A DNA stretch of 64,000 nucleotides, from positions 1,745,752 through 1,809,751 of the forward strand of contig NC_005085.1 of the NCBI RefSeq assembly GCF_000007705.1, read 5' to 3'. This stretch comes from Chromobacterium violaceum ATCC 12472. Its GTDB lineage: Bacteria > Pseudomonadota > Gammaproteobacteria > Burkholderiales > Chromobacteriaceae. Position 1 is the first letter of the stretch, and each line of letters starts with the position of its first letter. A program made the translations under genes and the position numbers. Under the pieces are notes generated by a model that ran no database searches, had not been told where the DNA came from, and worked only from the letters and a program-made list of their open reading frames with translations. This document shows, in pieces, positions 51,609 through 59,906 of the stretch.

Positions 51609-52278
51609 CGGCGAGGTGCCGGTGCTGCTGACGCGCCGCGCGCGCCAGAGCATAGGCATCAAGATCCGCGACGGCGTGGTGGAACTGATCGCCGCGCCGG
51701 GAGTCAGTCAACAACGTCTGCACCAGGTCCTGCAGCAGCGCTACGACTGGATAGTCGGCCACGTGCTGCGCCAGCGCAGCCACCTGGAGGCCGGCGAGGA
51801 GCTGAGCCGGCTGGCGCTGTTGGGCGAGCCGCTGGCCTTGAGGCTGATCGGCGGCGCGCGCAAGACGGTGCGCCGCGAGGGCGGGGAACTGCTGGTGGCG
51901 GGCGTGGCCGACGGCGACGCCGCCGCGCTGAAAGCCGCGCTGGCCACATTTCTGAAACGCGAGGCGGCGATGCTGTTTCCCGGCCGCCTTTCCCTTTTGG
52001 CGGCGCATTGCCGCCGCAAACCGAGCGGGCTGCAGCTGTCTTCGGCGCGCACCCGCTGGGGCAGCTGCAGCGCCGACGGCCGCATCCGCCTGAACTGGCG
52101 GCTGGCGCAGGCGCCGTTGGCGGTGGTCGATTACGTGGCCGCCCACGAGCTGGCCCATCTTGAGCACATGAATCACTCGCCGGCGTTCTGGGCCGAGACC
52201 GAGCGTCTCTGCCCCGGCTGGCGGGATGCCCGCCGCTGGCTGCGCCAGCACGGCGGCGGCTTGTTTGTCTTGGATTGA
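51568..52278 (+). CDS. YgjP-type M48-like metallopeptidase domain protein
   Basis: A 236-residue cytoplasmic protein of the YgjP (former DUF45) family, with a zinc-protease signature: AAHELAHLEHMNHSPAFW, where HELAH gives two zinc histidines and a third follows at MNHS. RTRWGSCSADGRIRLNWRL is the other family block. Physiological substrates of this family are not well known. I prefer the ATG at 51568 to a TTG at 51556. Either start lies within the 3' end of plsC, so the two genes are probably translated in sequence. Gap to gloA is 19 bp. Confidence 0.88.
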   Translation: MKNASVWHRLPLPDGEVPVLLTRRARQSIGIKIRDGVVELIAAPGVSQQRLHQVLQQRYDWIVGHVLRQRSHLEAGEELSRLALLGEPLALRLIGGARKTVRREGGELLVAGVADGDAAALKAALATFLKREAAMLFPGRLSLLAAHCRRKPSGLQLSSARTRWGSCSADGRIRLNWRLAQAPLAVVDYVAAHELAHLEHMNHSPAFWAETERLCPGWRDARRWLRQHGGGLFVLD

Positions 52279-52297
52279 TCTTTAAAAGGAAAACGCC

Positions 52298-52687
52298 ATG
52301 AGAATGCTTCACACCATGCTGCGCGTCGGCAACCTGGATCGCTCGATCGCCTTCTACCAGGAAGTGCTGGGCATGAAGCTGCTGCGCCGCAACGACTTTC
52401 CGGAAGGCCGTTTCACGCTGGCCTTCGTCGGCTACGGCGACGAGGCCGAGCACACCGTGCTGGAGCTGACCCACAACTGGGACACCGAATCCTACGATCT
52501 GGGCAGCGGCTATGGCCACATCGCCATCGAGGTGGACGACGCCTACGCCGCCTGTGACATGGCGCGCGCCAAGGGCGGCAAGGTGACGCGCGAGGCCGGC
52601 CCGATGAAGCACGGCACCACCGTGATCGCCTTCATCGAGGACCCGGACGGCTACAAGATCGAGTTCATCCAGAAAGGCAGCCGCTAA
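52298..52687 (+). CDS. gloA: lactoylglutathione lyase (glyoxalase I)
   Basis: A 129-residue enzyme that isomerises the methylglyoxal-glutathione hemithioacetal to lactoylglutathione. Two beta-alpha-beta-beta-beta modules are visible, and the four metal ligands of the Ni-type bacterial enzyme are in place: H5 (MLHTML), E56 (VLELTHNW), H74 (YGHIAIEV) and E122 (YKIEFIQ). [18 protein letters not shown] and [12 protein letters not shown] are signature segments. AAAGGAAAA precedes the ATG. Last gene of the run; its transcript probably ends at the hairpin at 52899-52930. Confidence 0.97.
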   Translation: MRMLHTMLRVGNLDRSIAFYQEVLGMKLLRRNDFPEGRFTLAFVGYGDEAEHTVLELTHNWDTESYDLGSGYGHIAIEVDDAYAACDMARAKGGKVTREAGPMKHGTTVIAFIEDPDGYKIEFIQKGSR

Positions 52688-52810
52688 GAGCGGCTAACAA
52701 AACCCCTGATGCTGCGTGGCGCCGGCTTGCCGTACGGCTTGTGCCGTCTGCGTCGGCGCGCCTTGCCTCAGCCGTAAAACTGGGTTTTGTAAGCCATTCT
52801 AGGCGCTGCC

Positions 52811-52844
52811 GGCGGAATGTCCGGAGGCTTTCGGATATTCCGCC
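52811..52844. repeat. REP-like hairpin after gloA
   Basis: GGCGGAATGTCCGG (52811-52824) pairs with TCGGATATTCCGCC (52831-52844) over 14 positions, two of them G-U, with an AGGCTT loop. Outer arms match the element at 50230-50257. Confidence 0.6.
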
Positions 52845-52898
52845 GAATTCGCCGGCCGCGCGCGACGCGGCTGGCCGCGGGCGGGAGGGGCCGCCCAG

Positions 52899-52930
52899 GC
52901 GGACCGGCACCCGGAAGCCGGTCCGCTTTT
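52899..52930 (+). terminator. intrinsic terminator in the gloA-antiporter gap
   Basis: GCGGACCGGC (52899-52908) pairs with GCCGGTCCGC (52917-52926), followed by TTTT. The rest of 52688-53028 contains the REP-like hairpin and no gene. Confidence 0.75.
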
Positions 52931-53028
52931 CAATAAAAGGGCCTGCTCGGGCCCTACCAACCGGGAATGTTCCGGCAGCCGCGGCTGCGTTTTGGCATCA
53001 CGGGCATCTGCTCGTTCGGGAAGGACTG

Positions 53029-54444
53029 ATGAATAAAAAACTGATTGCACTGGCGGGAGGCTTGCTGCTCCCCGCGTTCGCCCGCGCCGCCGATCTGGAC
53101 GGCGCCACGCTCGGCCTGGCCTGGGGCGTGCCGTTCGCCGGCATCCTGCTGTCCATCGCGCTGTTTCCGATGCTGGCTCCCGGCATCTGGCACCACCATT
53201 TCGGCAAGATCACCGCGGTCTGGACCGCGCTGTTCCTGCTGCCTTTCGCCGCGGCCTTCGGGCTGGGCCACGCCGGCGCGCTGGTGCTGCACGCGCTGTT
53301 CACCGAATACATCCCCTTCATCGTGCTGCTGTTCGCGCTGTACACGGTGTCGGGCGGCATCCTGGTGTGGGGCTCGCTGCACGCGTCGCCCCGGCTGAAC
53401 ACTGTCATCCTGGCCATCGGCACCGCGCTGGCGTCGGTCATGGGCACCACCGGCGCGGCGATGCTGCTGATCCGGCCGCTGCTGCGCGCCAACGAGGGCC
53501 GCAAGCGCAATGTGCACGTGGTGGTGTTCTTCATCTTCCTGGTGGCCAATGTCGGCGGCGGCCTGACGCCGCTGGGCGATCCGCCGCTGTTCCTCGGCTT
53601 TCTGAAGGGCGTGACCTTCGGCTGGACCTTCCAGCACATGCTGGCCCCGGTGCTGTTGCTGTCGGCGCTGCTGCTGGCCATTTTCTACTTCCTGGACCGC
53701 CACATGTTCGCCAAGGAGGCGAAGGAAGGCACGCTCAAACCGGTGGACACCAGCCACGACAAGCCGCTGAAGCTGCACGGCAAGCGCAATTTCTGGCTGC
53801 TGGCCGGCGTGGTGGGCGCGGTGCTGATGTCCGGCCTGTGGAAGCCCGGCATCGCCTTCGCGCTGCCCGGCGTCCACCTGGAGCTGCAGAACCTGCTGCG
53901 CGACGGGATCCTGCTGCTGCTGGCTTTCGCCTCGCTGTGGATCACGCCCAAGCAGGTGCGCGCCGGCAACGAGTTCAACTGGCTGCCCATTCTGGAAGTG
54001 GGCAAGCTGTTCGCCGGCATCTTCATCACCATCGCGCCGGTGATCGCCATCCTGCGCGCCGGCGACCACGGCGCGCTGGCCGGCCTGGTGCAGGCCGTGT
54101 CCGGCCCCGATGGCAAGCCGCTGGACGGCATGTACTTCTGGATGACCGGCATCCTGTCCAGCTTCCTGGACAACGCGCCGACCTATCTGGTGTTCTTCAA
54201 CCTGGCGTCCGGCGACGCCGCCGAACTGATGGGCCCGTTCGCCAGCACCTTGCTGGCCATCTCGATGGGCGCCGTGTTCATGGGGGCGATGACCTATATC
54301 GGCAACGCGCCCAACTTCATGGTCAAGGCCATCGCCGAGCACCGCCACGTCAGGATGCCGGGCTTCTTCGGCTACATGCTGTGGTCCGGCGCCGTGCTGC
54401 TGCCGTGCTTCGCGCTGCTGACGCTGGTGTTCTTCCACTTCTGA
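53029..54444 (+). CDS. NhaD-type sodium:proton antiporter
   Basis: A 471-residue polytopic inner-membrane protein of the ion transporter superfamily. About 12 hydrophobic helices are evident. Two halves each carry characteristic polar break motifs, for example GTTGAAMLLIRPLLRANEGRK with VANVGGGLTPLGDPPLFLGFLKG in the first half and FLDNAPTYLVFFNLA with AMTYIGNAPNFMVKAIAE in the second; these match NhaD/arsenite-pump-like transporters. Na+/H+ exchange is the family role; the ion used here is not proven. The N-terminus (MNKKLIALAGGLLLPAFARA) could be a cleavable signal. AAGGA precedes the ATG at 53029. Confidence 0.9.
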   Translation: MNKKLIALAGGLLLPAFARAADLDGATLGLAWGVPFAGILLSIALFPMLAPGIWHHHFGKITAVWTALFLLPFAAAFGLGHAGALVLHALFTEYIPFIVLLFALYTVSGGILVWGSLHASPRLNTVILAIGTALASVMGTTGAAMLLIRPLLRANEGRKRNVHVVVFFIFLVANVGGGLTPLGDPPLFLGFLKGVTFGWTFQHMLAPVLLLSALLLAIFYFLDRHMFAKEAKEGTLKPVDTSHDKPLKLHGKRNFWLLAGVVGAVLMSGLWKPGIAFALPGVHLELQNLLRDGILLLLAFASLWITPKQVRAGNEFNWLPILEVGKLFAGIFITIAPVIAILRAGDHGALAGLVQAVSGPDGKPLDGMYFWMTGILSSFLDNAPTYLVFFNLASGDAAELMGPFASTLLAISMGAVFMGAMTYIGNAPNFMVKAIAEHRHVRMPGFFGYMLWSGAVLLPCFALLTLVFFHF

Positions 54445-54463
54445 TTCTGTTGGGTCGGCAATC

Positions 54464-54496
54464 AAAAAGCCCATCGCGTTTGCGATGGGCTTTTTT
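54464..54496. terminator. bidirectional terminator between the antiporter and the CstA-type gene
   Basis: AAAAAGCCCATCGC pairs with GCGATGGGCTTTTT over a GTTT loop, with A and T runs on either side, so it can stop both convergent transcripts. Confidence 0.93.
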
Positions 54497-54513
54497 GTTG
54501 GACAAGAGGGAGG

Positions 54514-56322
54514 TCAGGCTTTGGCGGCGGCGGGCTCCAGGGCGGCTTGAGGCGCCGGACGGCCCAACAGCGCCTTCCAGCGGCGGACGGCGGAGACCAG
54601 GATCGCCAGCCCCAGGGCCAGCATCACGATGGAGATGCCGGCGTTGAACAGGTTGTAGCCCTTGGCGGCCGGGTTCAGGTACACGTTCTTAACCATCCAG
54701 TAGCCGGCGTAGTTGACGGTGACGTACAGGTAGGCCAGCGGCACCAGGCAGGTCAGCATGTAGCTGCGCTTGTGCGACAGCCGCAGGATGATGGTGGCGC
54801 CGATGATCAGGCCGATGGAGGCCATCAGCTGGTTGGACACGCCGAACAGCGCCCATACCGAGTTGATGTCGCCGGAGTTCAGCAGGTATCCCCACATCAC
54901 GCAGGCCACGACGGAAGCGCCGATGGCGCCGGGCATCCAGTCGGTGCGCTTCAGCGGCGCCCACAGATCGCCGACGAAGTCCTGGATCAGGTAACGGGCG
55001 ACGCGGGTGCCGGAATCGATGGCGGTGAGGATGAACACGGCTTCGAACATCACCATGAATTGGAAGAAATAGGACGCCAGATTGCTGAACCACGGGATGC
55101 GGGTGAAGATGTCCGCCATGCCCACCGCCAGCGTCACCGCGCCGCCGGTGCGGCCGTACAGATCGAGGCCGATCTCCTCGGACAGCTTGGGCAGATTCAC
55201 CACGTCCATGCCCAGGGTGTGGAACACGGCCGGGGCGGAGTTGATGGCGAAGTAATCAGCCGGATGCAAGGCGGTGGCGGCGATCAAGGCCATCACGCCG
55301 ACTACGCATTCGGCCAGCATGGCGCCGAAGCCCACCGGCAGGATGTCGCTCCACTTGTCGATCTGCTTGGGCGTGGTGCCGGAGCCGATGAAGGCGTGGA
55401 AGCCGGAAATGGCGCCGCAGGCGATGGTGATGGAGATGAACGGCCATACCGGGCCGGACAGCACCGGGCCGCCGCCATGGATGAACTGCGTCACCGCCGG
55501 GAACTGGATCTGCGGGTTGATGAACACCACGCCGGCCACCAACAGGCCGAACACGCCTATCTTCATGAAGCTGGACAGGCAGGCGCGCGGGGTCAGCAGC
55601 ATCCAGACCGGCAGCGCGGTGGCGAAGAAGGCGTAGATAGGCAGCAGCAACGACACGGTGGATGCCTTCAGCGACAGCCATTCGCCCAGCGCGGTGTGCT
55701 GGATGTAAGGGCCGGCGAACACGCAGGCCATGATGGCGGCGATGCCCACATAGCTGGCATTCTTCATGCTTCCGGTGACGCGCTCCCACAGGCCGACGGC
55801 TATGGCGATGGGGATGGTCATGAACACGGCGAAAGCGCCCCACGGGTTGCGCTCCAGCGCGTGCACCACCACCATGGACAGACCAGCCATGGTGATGGTG
55901 ATGATGAACAGCATGGCCAGCCCGGTGCACCAGCCGGCCACCGGGCCGAGTTCGGCCTTGGCCACTTCGGACAGCGACTTGCCATGGTGCTTCATCGACG
56001 CGAACAGCACCACGGTGTCGTGCACCGCGCCGCCGATCACACAGCCGATCAGCAGCCAGACCATGCTGGGCAGATAGCCGTACTGGGCGGCCAGCACCGG
56101 GCCCACCAGCGGGCCGGCGGCGGCGATGGCGGCGAAGTGGCCGCCGAAGGCCACCCACTTGCTGGTGGGCACGTAGTCCTTGCCGTCCTTCAGTTCGTGA
56201 GAGGGGGTGACGGCGCTGTCGTCGACGCCCAGCACCTTGCGCGTGAAGAATACCCCGTACAGGCGGTAGCAGATCGCAAGAATGCACAGGCTGCCGATCA
56301 CAAAAGTCAATGCGTGATCCAT
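54514..56322 (-). CDS. CstA/BtsT-family carbon starvation transporter
   Basis: A 602-residue polytopic membrane protein, shorter than E. coli CstA and BtsT (about 700 residues). Family motifs are HFAAIAAAGPLVGPVLAAQYGYLPSMVW, GGAVHDTVVLFASMKHHGKSL, SGFHAFIGSGTTPKQ and AVFILTAIDSGTRVARYL. E. coli CstA is a peptide and pyruvate importer and BtsT is a pyruvate/H+ symporter controlled by BtsSR. A BtsS/BtsR-like pair lies about 1 kb upstream on the same strand, so pyruvate uptake is a fair inference. An exported binding-type protein gene lies between. Shares a terminator with the antiporter gene. Confidence 0.93.
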   Translation of the reverse strand: MDHALTFVIGSLCILAICYRLYGVFFTRKVLGVDDSAVTPSHELKDGKDYVPTSKWVAFGGHFAAIAAAGPLVGPVLAAQYGYLPSMVWLLIGCVIGGAVHDTVVLFASMKHHGKSLSEVAKAELGPVAGWCTGLAMLFIITITMAGLSMVVVHALERNPWGAFAVFMTIPIAIAVGLWERVTGSMKNASYVGIAAIMACVFAGPYIQHTALGEWLSLKASTVSLLLPIYAFFATALPVWMLLTPRACLSSFMKIGVFGLLVAGVVFINPQIQFPAVTQFIHGGGPVLSGPVWPFISITIACGAISGFHAFIGSGTTPKQIDKWSDILPVGFGAMLAECVVGVMALIAATALHPADYFAINSAPAVFHTLGMDVVNLPKLSEEIGLDLYGRTGGAVTLAVGMADIFTRIPWFSNLASYFFQFMVMFEAVFILTAIDSGTRVARYLIQDFVGDLWAPLKRTDWMPGAIGASVVACVMWGYLLNSGDINSVWALFGVSNQLMASIGLIIGATIILRLSHKRSYMLTCLVPLAYLYVTVNYAGYWMVKNVYLNPAAKGYNLFNAGISIVMLALGLAILVSAVRRWKALLGRPAPQAALEPAAAKA

Positions 56323-56450
56323 GATGGTGGCTCCGGTGAAATCGTGGCTTCACCTTACGCCGTAAAGGACGTGCGCCGGCGCCCGAAGTCGGCGAGCGGC
56401 AGCCTGGCGTCGCGAGCGGCGGCGTGGCGGGGGCGAGCGGCGGCGGGCCG

Positions 56451-57221
56451 CTACGGCTGCCAGTCCTGATAGGGCTGGTGCACTCTGGCGTAGGCCTTCT
56501 GCAGCTCGCCGCTGGCGCGGGCGGCCCTGATGGCGCGGCTGAGCGCCTGATTGACGAAGTCGCCCCGGCGGTTGCAGGACATGAACAGCACGTCGGGGAA
56601 GTCGTCGAAATGCTCGCGATGGATGTGGCTGAGCTTGTTCTTGCGCACCAGGTAGTCGGCTTCCTCCTGCGCCCACAGCACGGCGTCGACCCGCCCCAGA
56701 TTCAGCTGCTTCAGCGACAGCTCCAGGTTGACCACGCTCTTGCTGGGGAAGCCCCAGTTGACCGGCGGCGCCTCCACCGCATACCGCGCGAGGTTGGCGG
56801 TGCGCAGGATGTCGATCTTGCGCAACGGCTTGGCCTGATGGGAATAAAGCACGAAGGTGACCTTGCCCATCATCTCGTGGGAGAACTGGTAGGGCGTGGC
56901 GCCGTCGGCGTTGTCGCGCACTTTCATGATGGGGAAGCGGAAGTCGGCCCCGCGGTCGTCCGTGTCCAGGTAGACGCGCTTGACCGGCTTGATCTCGAAG
57001 CTGATCCTGCCGGCCGGGTAGTGGCGGGCGATGGTTTGCAGCAGGTCGGCGAAGGGGCCGGACTCGCTGTTTTCCAGCACCCGCGGCAGGTATACCGCGA
57101 TGCCGCGCAGGTCGGGAGCATCCACCCGAGGCGCGGTTTCCGGCGTGGCGGTGCCGTTGCAGGCAAGGGCCTGCGCCGCGCACAGGGCCAGCGGCAGGCA
57201 AAGCGTTTCCGGCGCGATCAT
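56451..57221 (-). CDS. exported solute-binding-like protein next to the CstA-type transporter
   Basis: A 256-residue protein with a signal sequence (MIAPETLCLPLALCAAQALAC). The second of two in-frame ATGs (57221) is eight bases after GAGGGG and is preferred to 57227. The mature part has the general form of family 3 binding proteins but with weak motifs: FADLLQTIARHYPAGRISFEIKPV, TFVLYSHQAKPLRKIDIL, LKQLNLGRVDAVLWAQEEADYLV, and DVLFMSCNRRGDFVNQALSRAIRAA. Two cysteines may pair. It sits between the CstA-type gene and the BtsR-like gene, all leftward, with gaps of about 130 and 90 bp. Whether it feeds the transporter or the sensor, or neither, is not known. Confidence 0.75.
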   Translation of the reverse strand: MIAPETLCLPLALCAAQALACNGTATPETAPRVDAPDLRGIAVYLPRVLENSESGPFADLLQTIARHYPAGRISFEIKPVKRVYLDTDDRGADFRFPIMKVRDNADGATPYQFSHEMMGKVTFVLYSHQAKPLRKIDILRTANLARYAVEAPPVNWGFPSKSVVNLELSLKQLNLGRVDAVLWAQEEADYLVRKNKLSHIHREHFDDFPDVLFMSCNRRGDFVNQALSRAIRAARASGELQKAYARVHQPYQDWQP

Positions 57222-57311
57222 GGCCATCCCCTCGCATCCATCCGTCTCGTATCGCGCCTTGTATGGAGCGGCGCTTGCTGATTTGGGTGTAGCACAGGGG
57301 GGGAGGGGGCG

Positions 57312-58034
57312 TCAGCCGGGAATGCCCAGCGCCTCCTTCAGCGGCTTGAGGAAGCGCCGGCTGACCGGCAGCGAGCGGCCGGCATGGGTGACGATGTCGG
57401 CCACGCCGTTCTCGCCCAGGCGGATCTCGTGGATCGCGCGCAGGTTGACCAGATGCTGGCGGTGGCAGCGGAACAGCGCGCTGCGCTCCTCGAAGGTGCG
57501 CAGCGTCAGCTCGGTGAAGTGTTCGCGCCCGTCCCCGGCCTGCACGAACACGCCGCTGACGCGCGAAGACACGTACTCCACCTCGGCGAGGGGCAGCAGC
57601 ACGATGCGGTTGACGCCGTGGCAGGGCACCAGTTCCAGCGGCGACAGACGGCGCAGGATGTCCAGCGGCTGCGGCGCGGCCTCCCGCCTGAGCCGGACCA
57701 GCGTCTTGGCCAGCCGTTGCGGGTCCACCGGCTTGAGCAGGTAATCGAAAGCGTGTTCTTCGAAGGCCTGGATCGCGAAGTCGTCGAAGGCGGTGACGAA
57801 CACCACGCGCGGCATTTTGTCCGGGTCCAGCATCGCCAGCATTTCCAGGCCGCTGATCCGCGGCATGCGGATATCCAGGAACACCACGTCCGGCTGCTGG
57901 CGGTGGATGAAGGCGATGGCTTCGATCGCGTTGCCGCATTCGCCGACGATGTCGAAATCGCCATGCGCGGCCAGCAGCTCGCGCAATTCGTCGCGTGCCA
58001 GCGGCTCGTCGTCGACCAGCAGGGTTTTCAGCAT
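57312..58034 (-). CDS. btsR: LytTR-family response regulator (BtsR/YehT-like)
   Basis: A 240-residue regulator: receiver domain with D54 (VVFLDIRMP), TAFDDFAIQAFEEHAFDYLLKPVD at its end, and a C-terminal LytTR DNA-binding domain (about 135-238: VNRIVLLPLAEVEYVSSRVSGVFV, LFRCHRQHLVNLRAIHEI). LytTR proteins bind direct repeats upstream of their targets; in E. coli BtsR controls btsT. Its start overlaps the end of the sensor gene by seven bases. The name is by analogy of architecture and neighbourhood. Confidence 0.9.
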   Translation of the reverse strand: MLKTLLVDDEPLARDELRELLAAHGDFDIVGECGNAIEAIAFIHRQQPDVVFLDIRMPRISGLEMLAMLDPDKMPRVVFVTAFDDFAIQAFEEHAFDYLLKPVDPQRLAKTLVRLRREAAPQPLDILRRLSPLELVPCHGVNRIVLLPLAEVEYVSSRVSGVFVQAGDGREHFTELTLRTFEERSALFRCHRQHLVNLRAIHEIRLGENGVADIVTHAGRSLPVSRRFLKPLKEALGIPG

Positions 58035-59728
58035 GGGATTTCTCCAGGCTCGGGGCAGGGCACGCTGAGCGTGACGCGGGTATAGGCCTCCGGCTCGCAC
58101 TCCACCGACACGCCGTAAGCCGGTCCGTGCCGGGCGCGGATGCGCCGGTCCACCAGCGACATGCCTAAGCCGTCGCCGGGGCCGGCCGGCGCGTACAGGC
58201 CGGCGTTGTCTTCCACCGTCACGCAAAGCCTGCCGTCGGCGCAGCGCGCGGCGATGCGGATGCGGCCGGCTTCCAGTAGTTGGGAGGTGCCGTGCTTGAT
58301 GGCATTCTCGACGATGGGCTGCAGCGAGAACGCCGGCAGCCGCGCCCGGCGGGCCGCCTCGTCCAGCGAGATCTCCACGTCCAGCCTCCCGGCGAAGCGC
58401 GCTTCCTCGATGCGCAGGTAGGCGCTGACGTGTTCGATCTCGTCCTCCAGCGTCGCCGCTTCGCCGGAGCGTTTCAGGTTCTTGCGGAAGAAGGTGGACA
58501 GGTACTGCACCAGCCGGCGGGCATGTTCCGGGTTGCGCCGTATCACCGCCGACAGCGTGTTCAGAGCGTTGAACAGGAAGTGCGGGTTCACTTGGGCGTG
58601 CAGCAGTTTGATCTCGGTCTGCGCCAGCAGCTGCTTTTGTTTATCGTACTGGCCCTGCAGGATCTGGGCGGACAGCAGGCGGGCGATGCCTTCGCCCAGC
58701 GTCAGGTTGATGCGGGAGAACAGCTTGTTGCGCGGCTCGTACAGCTTGATGGTGCCGATCACCCGTTCGTCCTCGCCGCGCAGCGGGATCACCAGCGAGG
58801 ACGCCAGCCGGCACTGGGGGCTGATCGAGCAGCGGTAGGGCGTTTCGTTGCCGTCGGCGTACACCACCTCGTTGCGCTCGATCGCGCGGTGGGTGTGCGG
58901 CGAGGTGATGGCCGTGCCGGGCAGGTGATGATCCGCGCCTATGCCGATGAAGGCCAGCAGCCGCTCGCGGTCGGTGATGGCCACCGCGCCGACGCCCAGC
59001 TCCTCGTACAGGATGCGCGCCACGGTCATGCTGTTTTCCGGGTCGAAGCCCTGGCGCAGCACCCCTTCGGCGCGGGCAGCGATCTGCAGCGCCTTGCCGG
59101 AGAAGGCGGTGGAGTATTTTTCCGCCAGCACCCGGCGGTCCAGCAGAATGCGCATGAACATCGCCGCCCCCAGCGTGTTGGCCGCCATCATCGGCAGCGC
59201 GATGCTGGCCACCAGGCGTTCGGCCGCCTCGGACGGGCGCACCAGCGCCAGCAGGATCAGCATCTGGCCGATCTCGGCGACGCAGGCCACCGCCGCCACC
59301 ACCAGCGGGTCGAACAGCCGCGCGCGCAGGCCGCGGCGCACCAGGTAGAGATGCACCAGGCCGCCCAGCAGGCCCTCCATCATCGTCGACACCATGCAGG
59401 CGCCGGCGGTGAGCCCGCCCAGCGAATAGCGGTGCAGGCCGCCGGTGAAGCCCACCGCCAGCCCCACCCAGGGGCCGCCCAGCATGCCGCCCAGCACCGC
59501 GCCGATGGCGCGGGTATTGGCGATGGAGTCCTGGATGTGCAGGCCGAAATAGGTGCCCATGATGCAAAACATCGAAAACACCAGATAACAGACCAGCTTG
59601 TGGGGCAATTGCAGCGTGATCTGGGTCAGCGGGATGAACAGCGGCGTCTTGGACAGCAGGTAGGCGATCACCAGATAAACGCACATCTGCTGCAGCAGCG
59701 ACAGCACCAGGGTCAGTTCTACGATCAT
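58028..59728 (-). CDS. btsS: LytS-type sensor histidine kinase (BtsS/YehU-like)
   Basis: A 566-residue membrane sensor. The N-terminal half is a LytS-type multi-TM domain (five or six helices, with GGMLGGPWVGLAVGFTGGLHRYSLGG), then a GAF-like region (about 225-360), then the His_kinase domain with the phospho-accepting histidine near residue 383 in QVNPHFLFNALNTL, and an ATPase domain (PIVENAIKHG, GDGLGMSLVDRRI). In E. coli BtsS senses extracellular pyruvate. It overlaps btsR by seven bases, so they are one operon; the CstA-type transporter downstream is the likely target. Confidence 0.9.
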   Translation of the reverse strand: MIVELTLVLSLLQQMCVYLVIAYLLSKTPLFIPLTQITLQLPHKLVCYLVFSMFCIMGTYFGLHIQDSIANTRAIGAVLGGMLGGPWVGLAVGFTGGLHRYSLGGLTAGACMVSTMMEGLLGGLVHLYLVRRGLRARLFDPLVVAAVACVAEIGQMLILLALVRPSEAAERLVASIALPMMAANTLGAAMFMRILLDRRVLAEKYSTAFSGKALQIAARAEGVLRQGFDPENSMTVARILYEELGVGAVAITDRERLLAFIGIGADHHLPGTAITSPHTHRAIERNEVVYADGNETPYRCSISPQCRLASSLVIPLRGEDERVIGTIKLYEPRNKLFSRINLTLGEGIARLLSAQILQGQYDKQKQLLAQTEIKLLHAQVNPHFLFNALNTLSAVIRRNPEHARRLVQYLSTFFRKNLKRSGEAATLEDEIEHVSAYLRIEEARFAGRLDVEISLDEAARRARLPAFSLQPIVENAIKHGTSQLLEAGRIRIAARCADGRLCVTVEDNAGLYAPAGPGDGLGMSLVDRRIRARHGPAYGVSVECEPEAYTRVTLSVPCPEPGEIPC

Positions 59729-59906
59729 TCGATGGCATGGATTGTTTGCGCGAGAACAGTTTAACGACCGTGCCGTCCCCGCGGCCTTGTTCTGGCTCAA
59801 GGGTGGACGGCATCCGGCCGCTGCCCGGGCGCCAGGGGCCTGGTGTCGGCCCGGGCGGCTTTCCGGTATCCTTGCGGTTTCGTTGTCTTTAGCTGCGTTG
59901 AACGAT

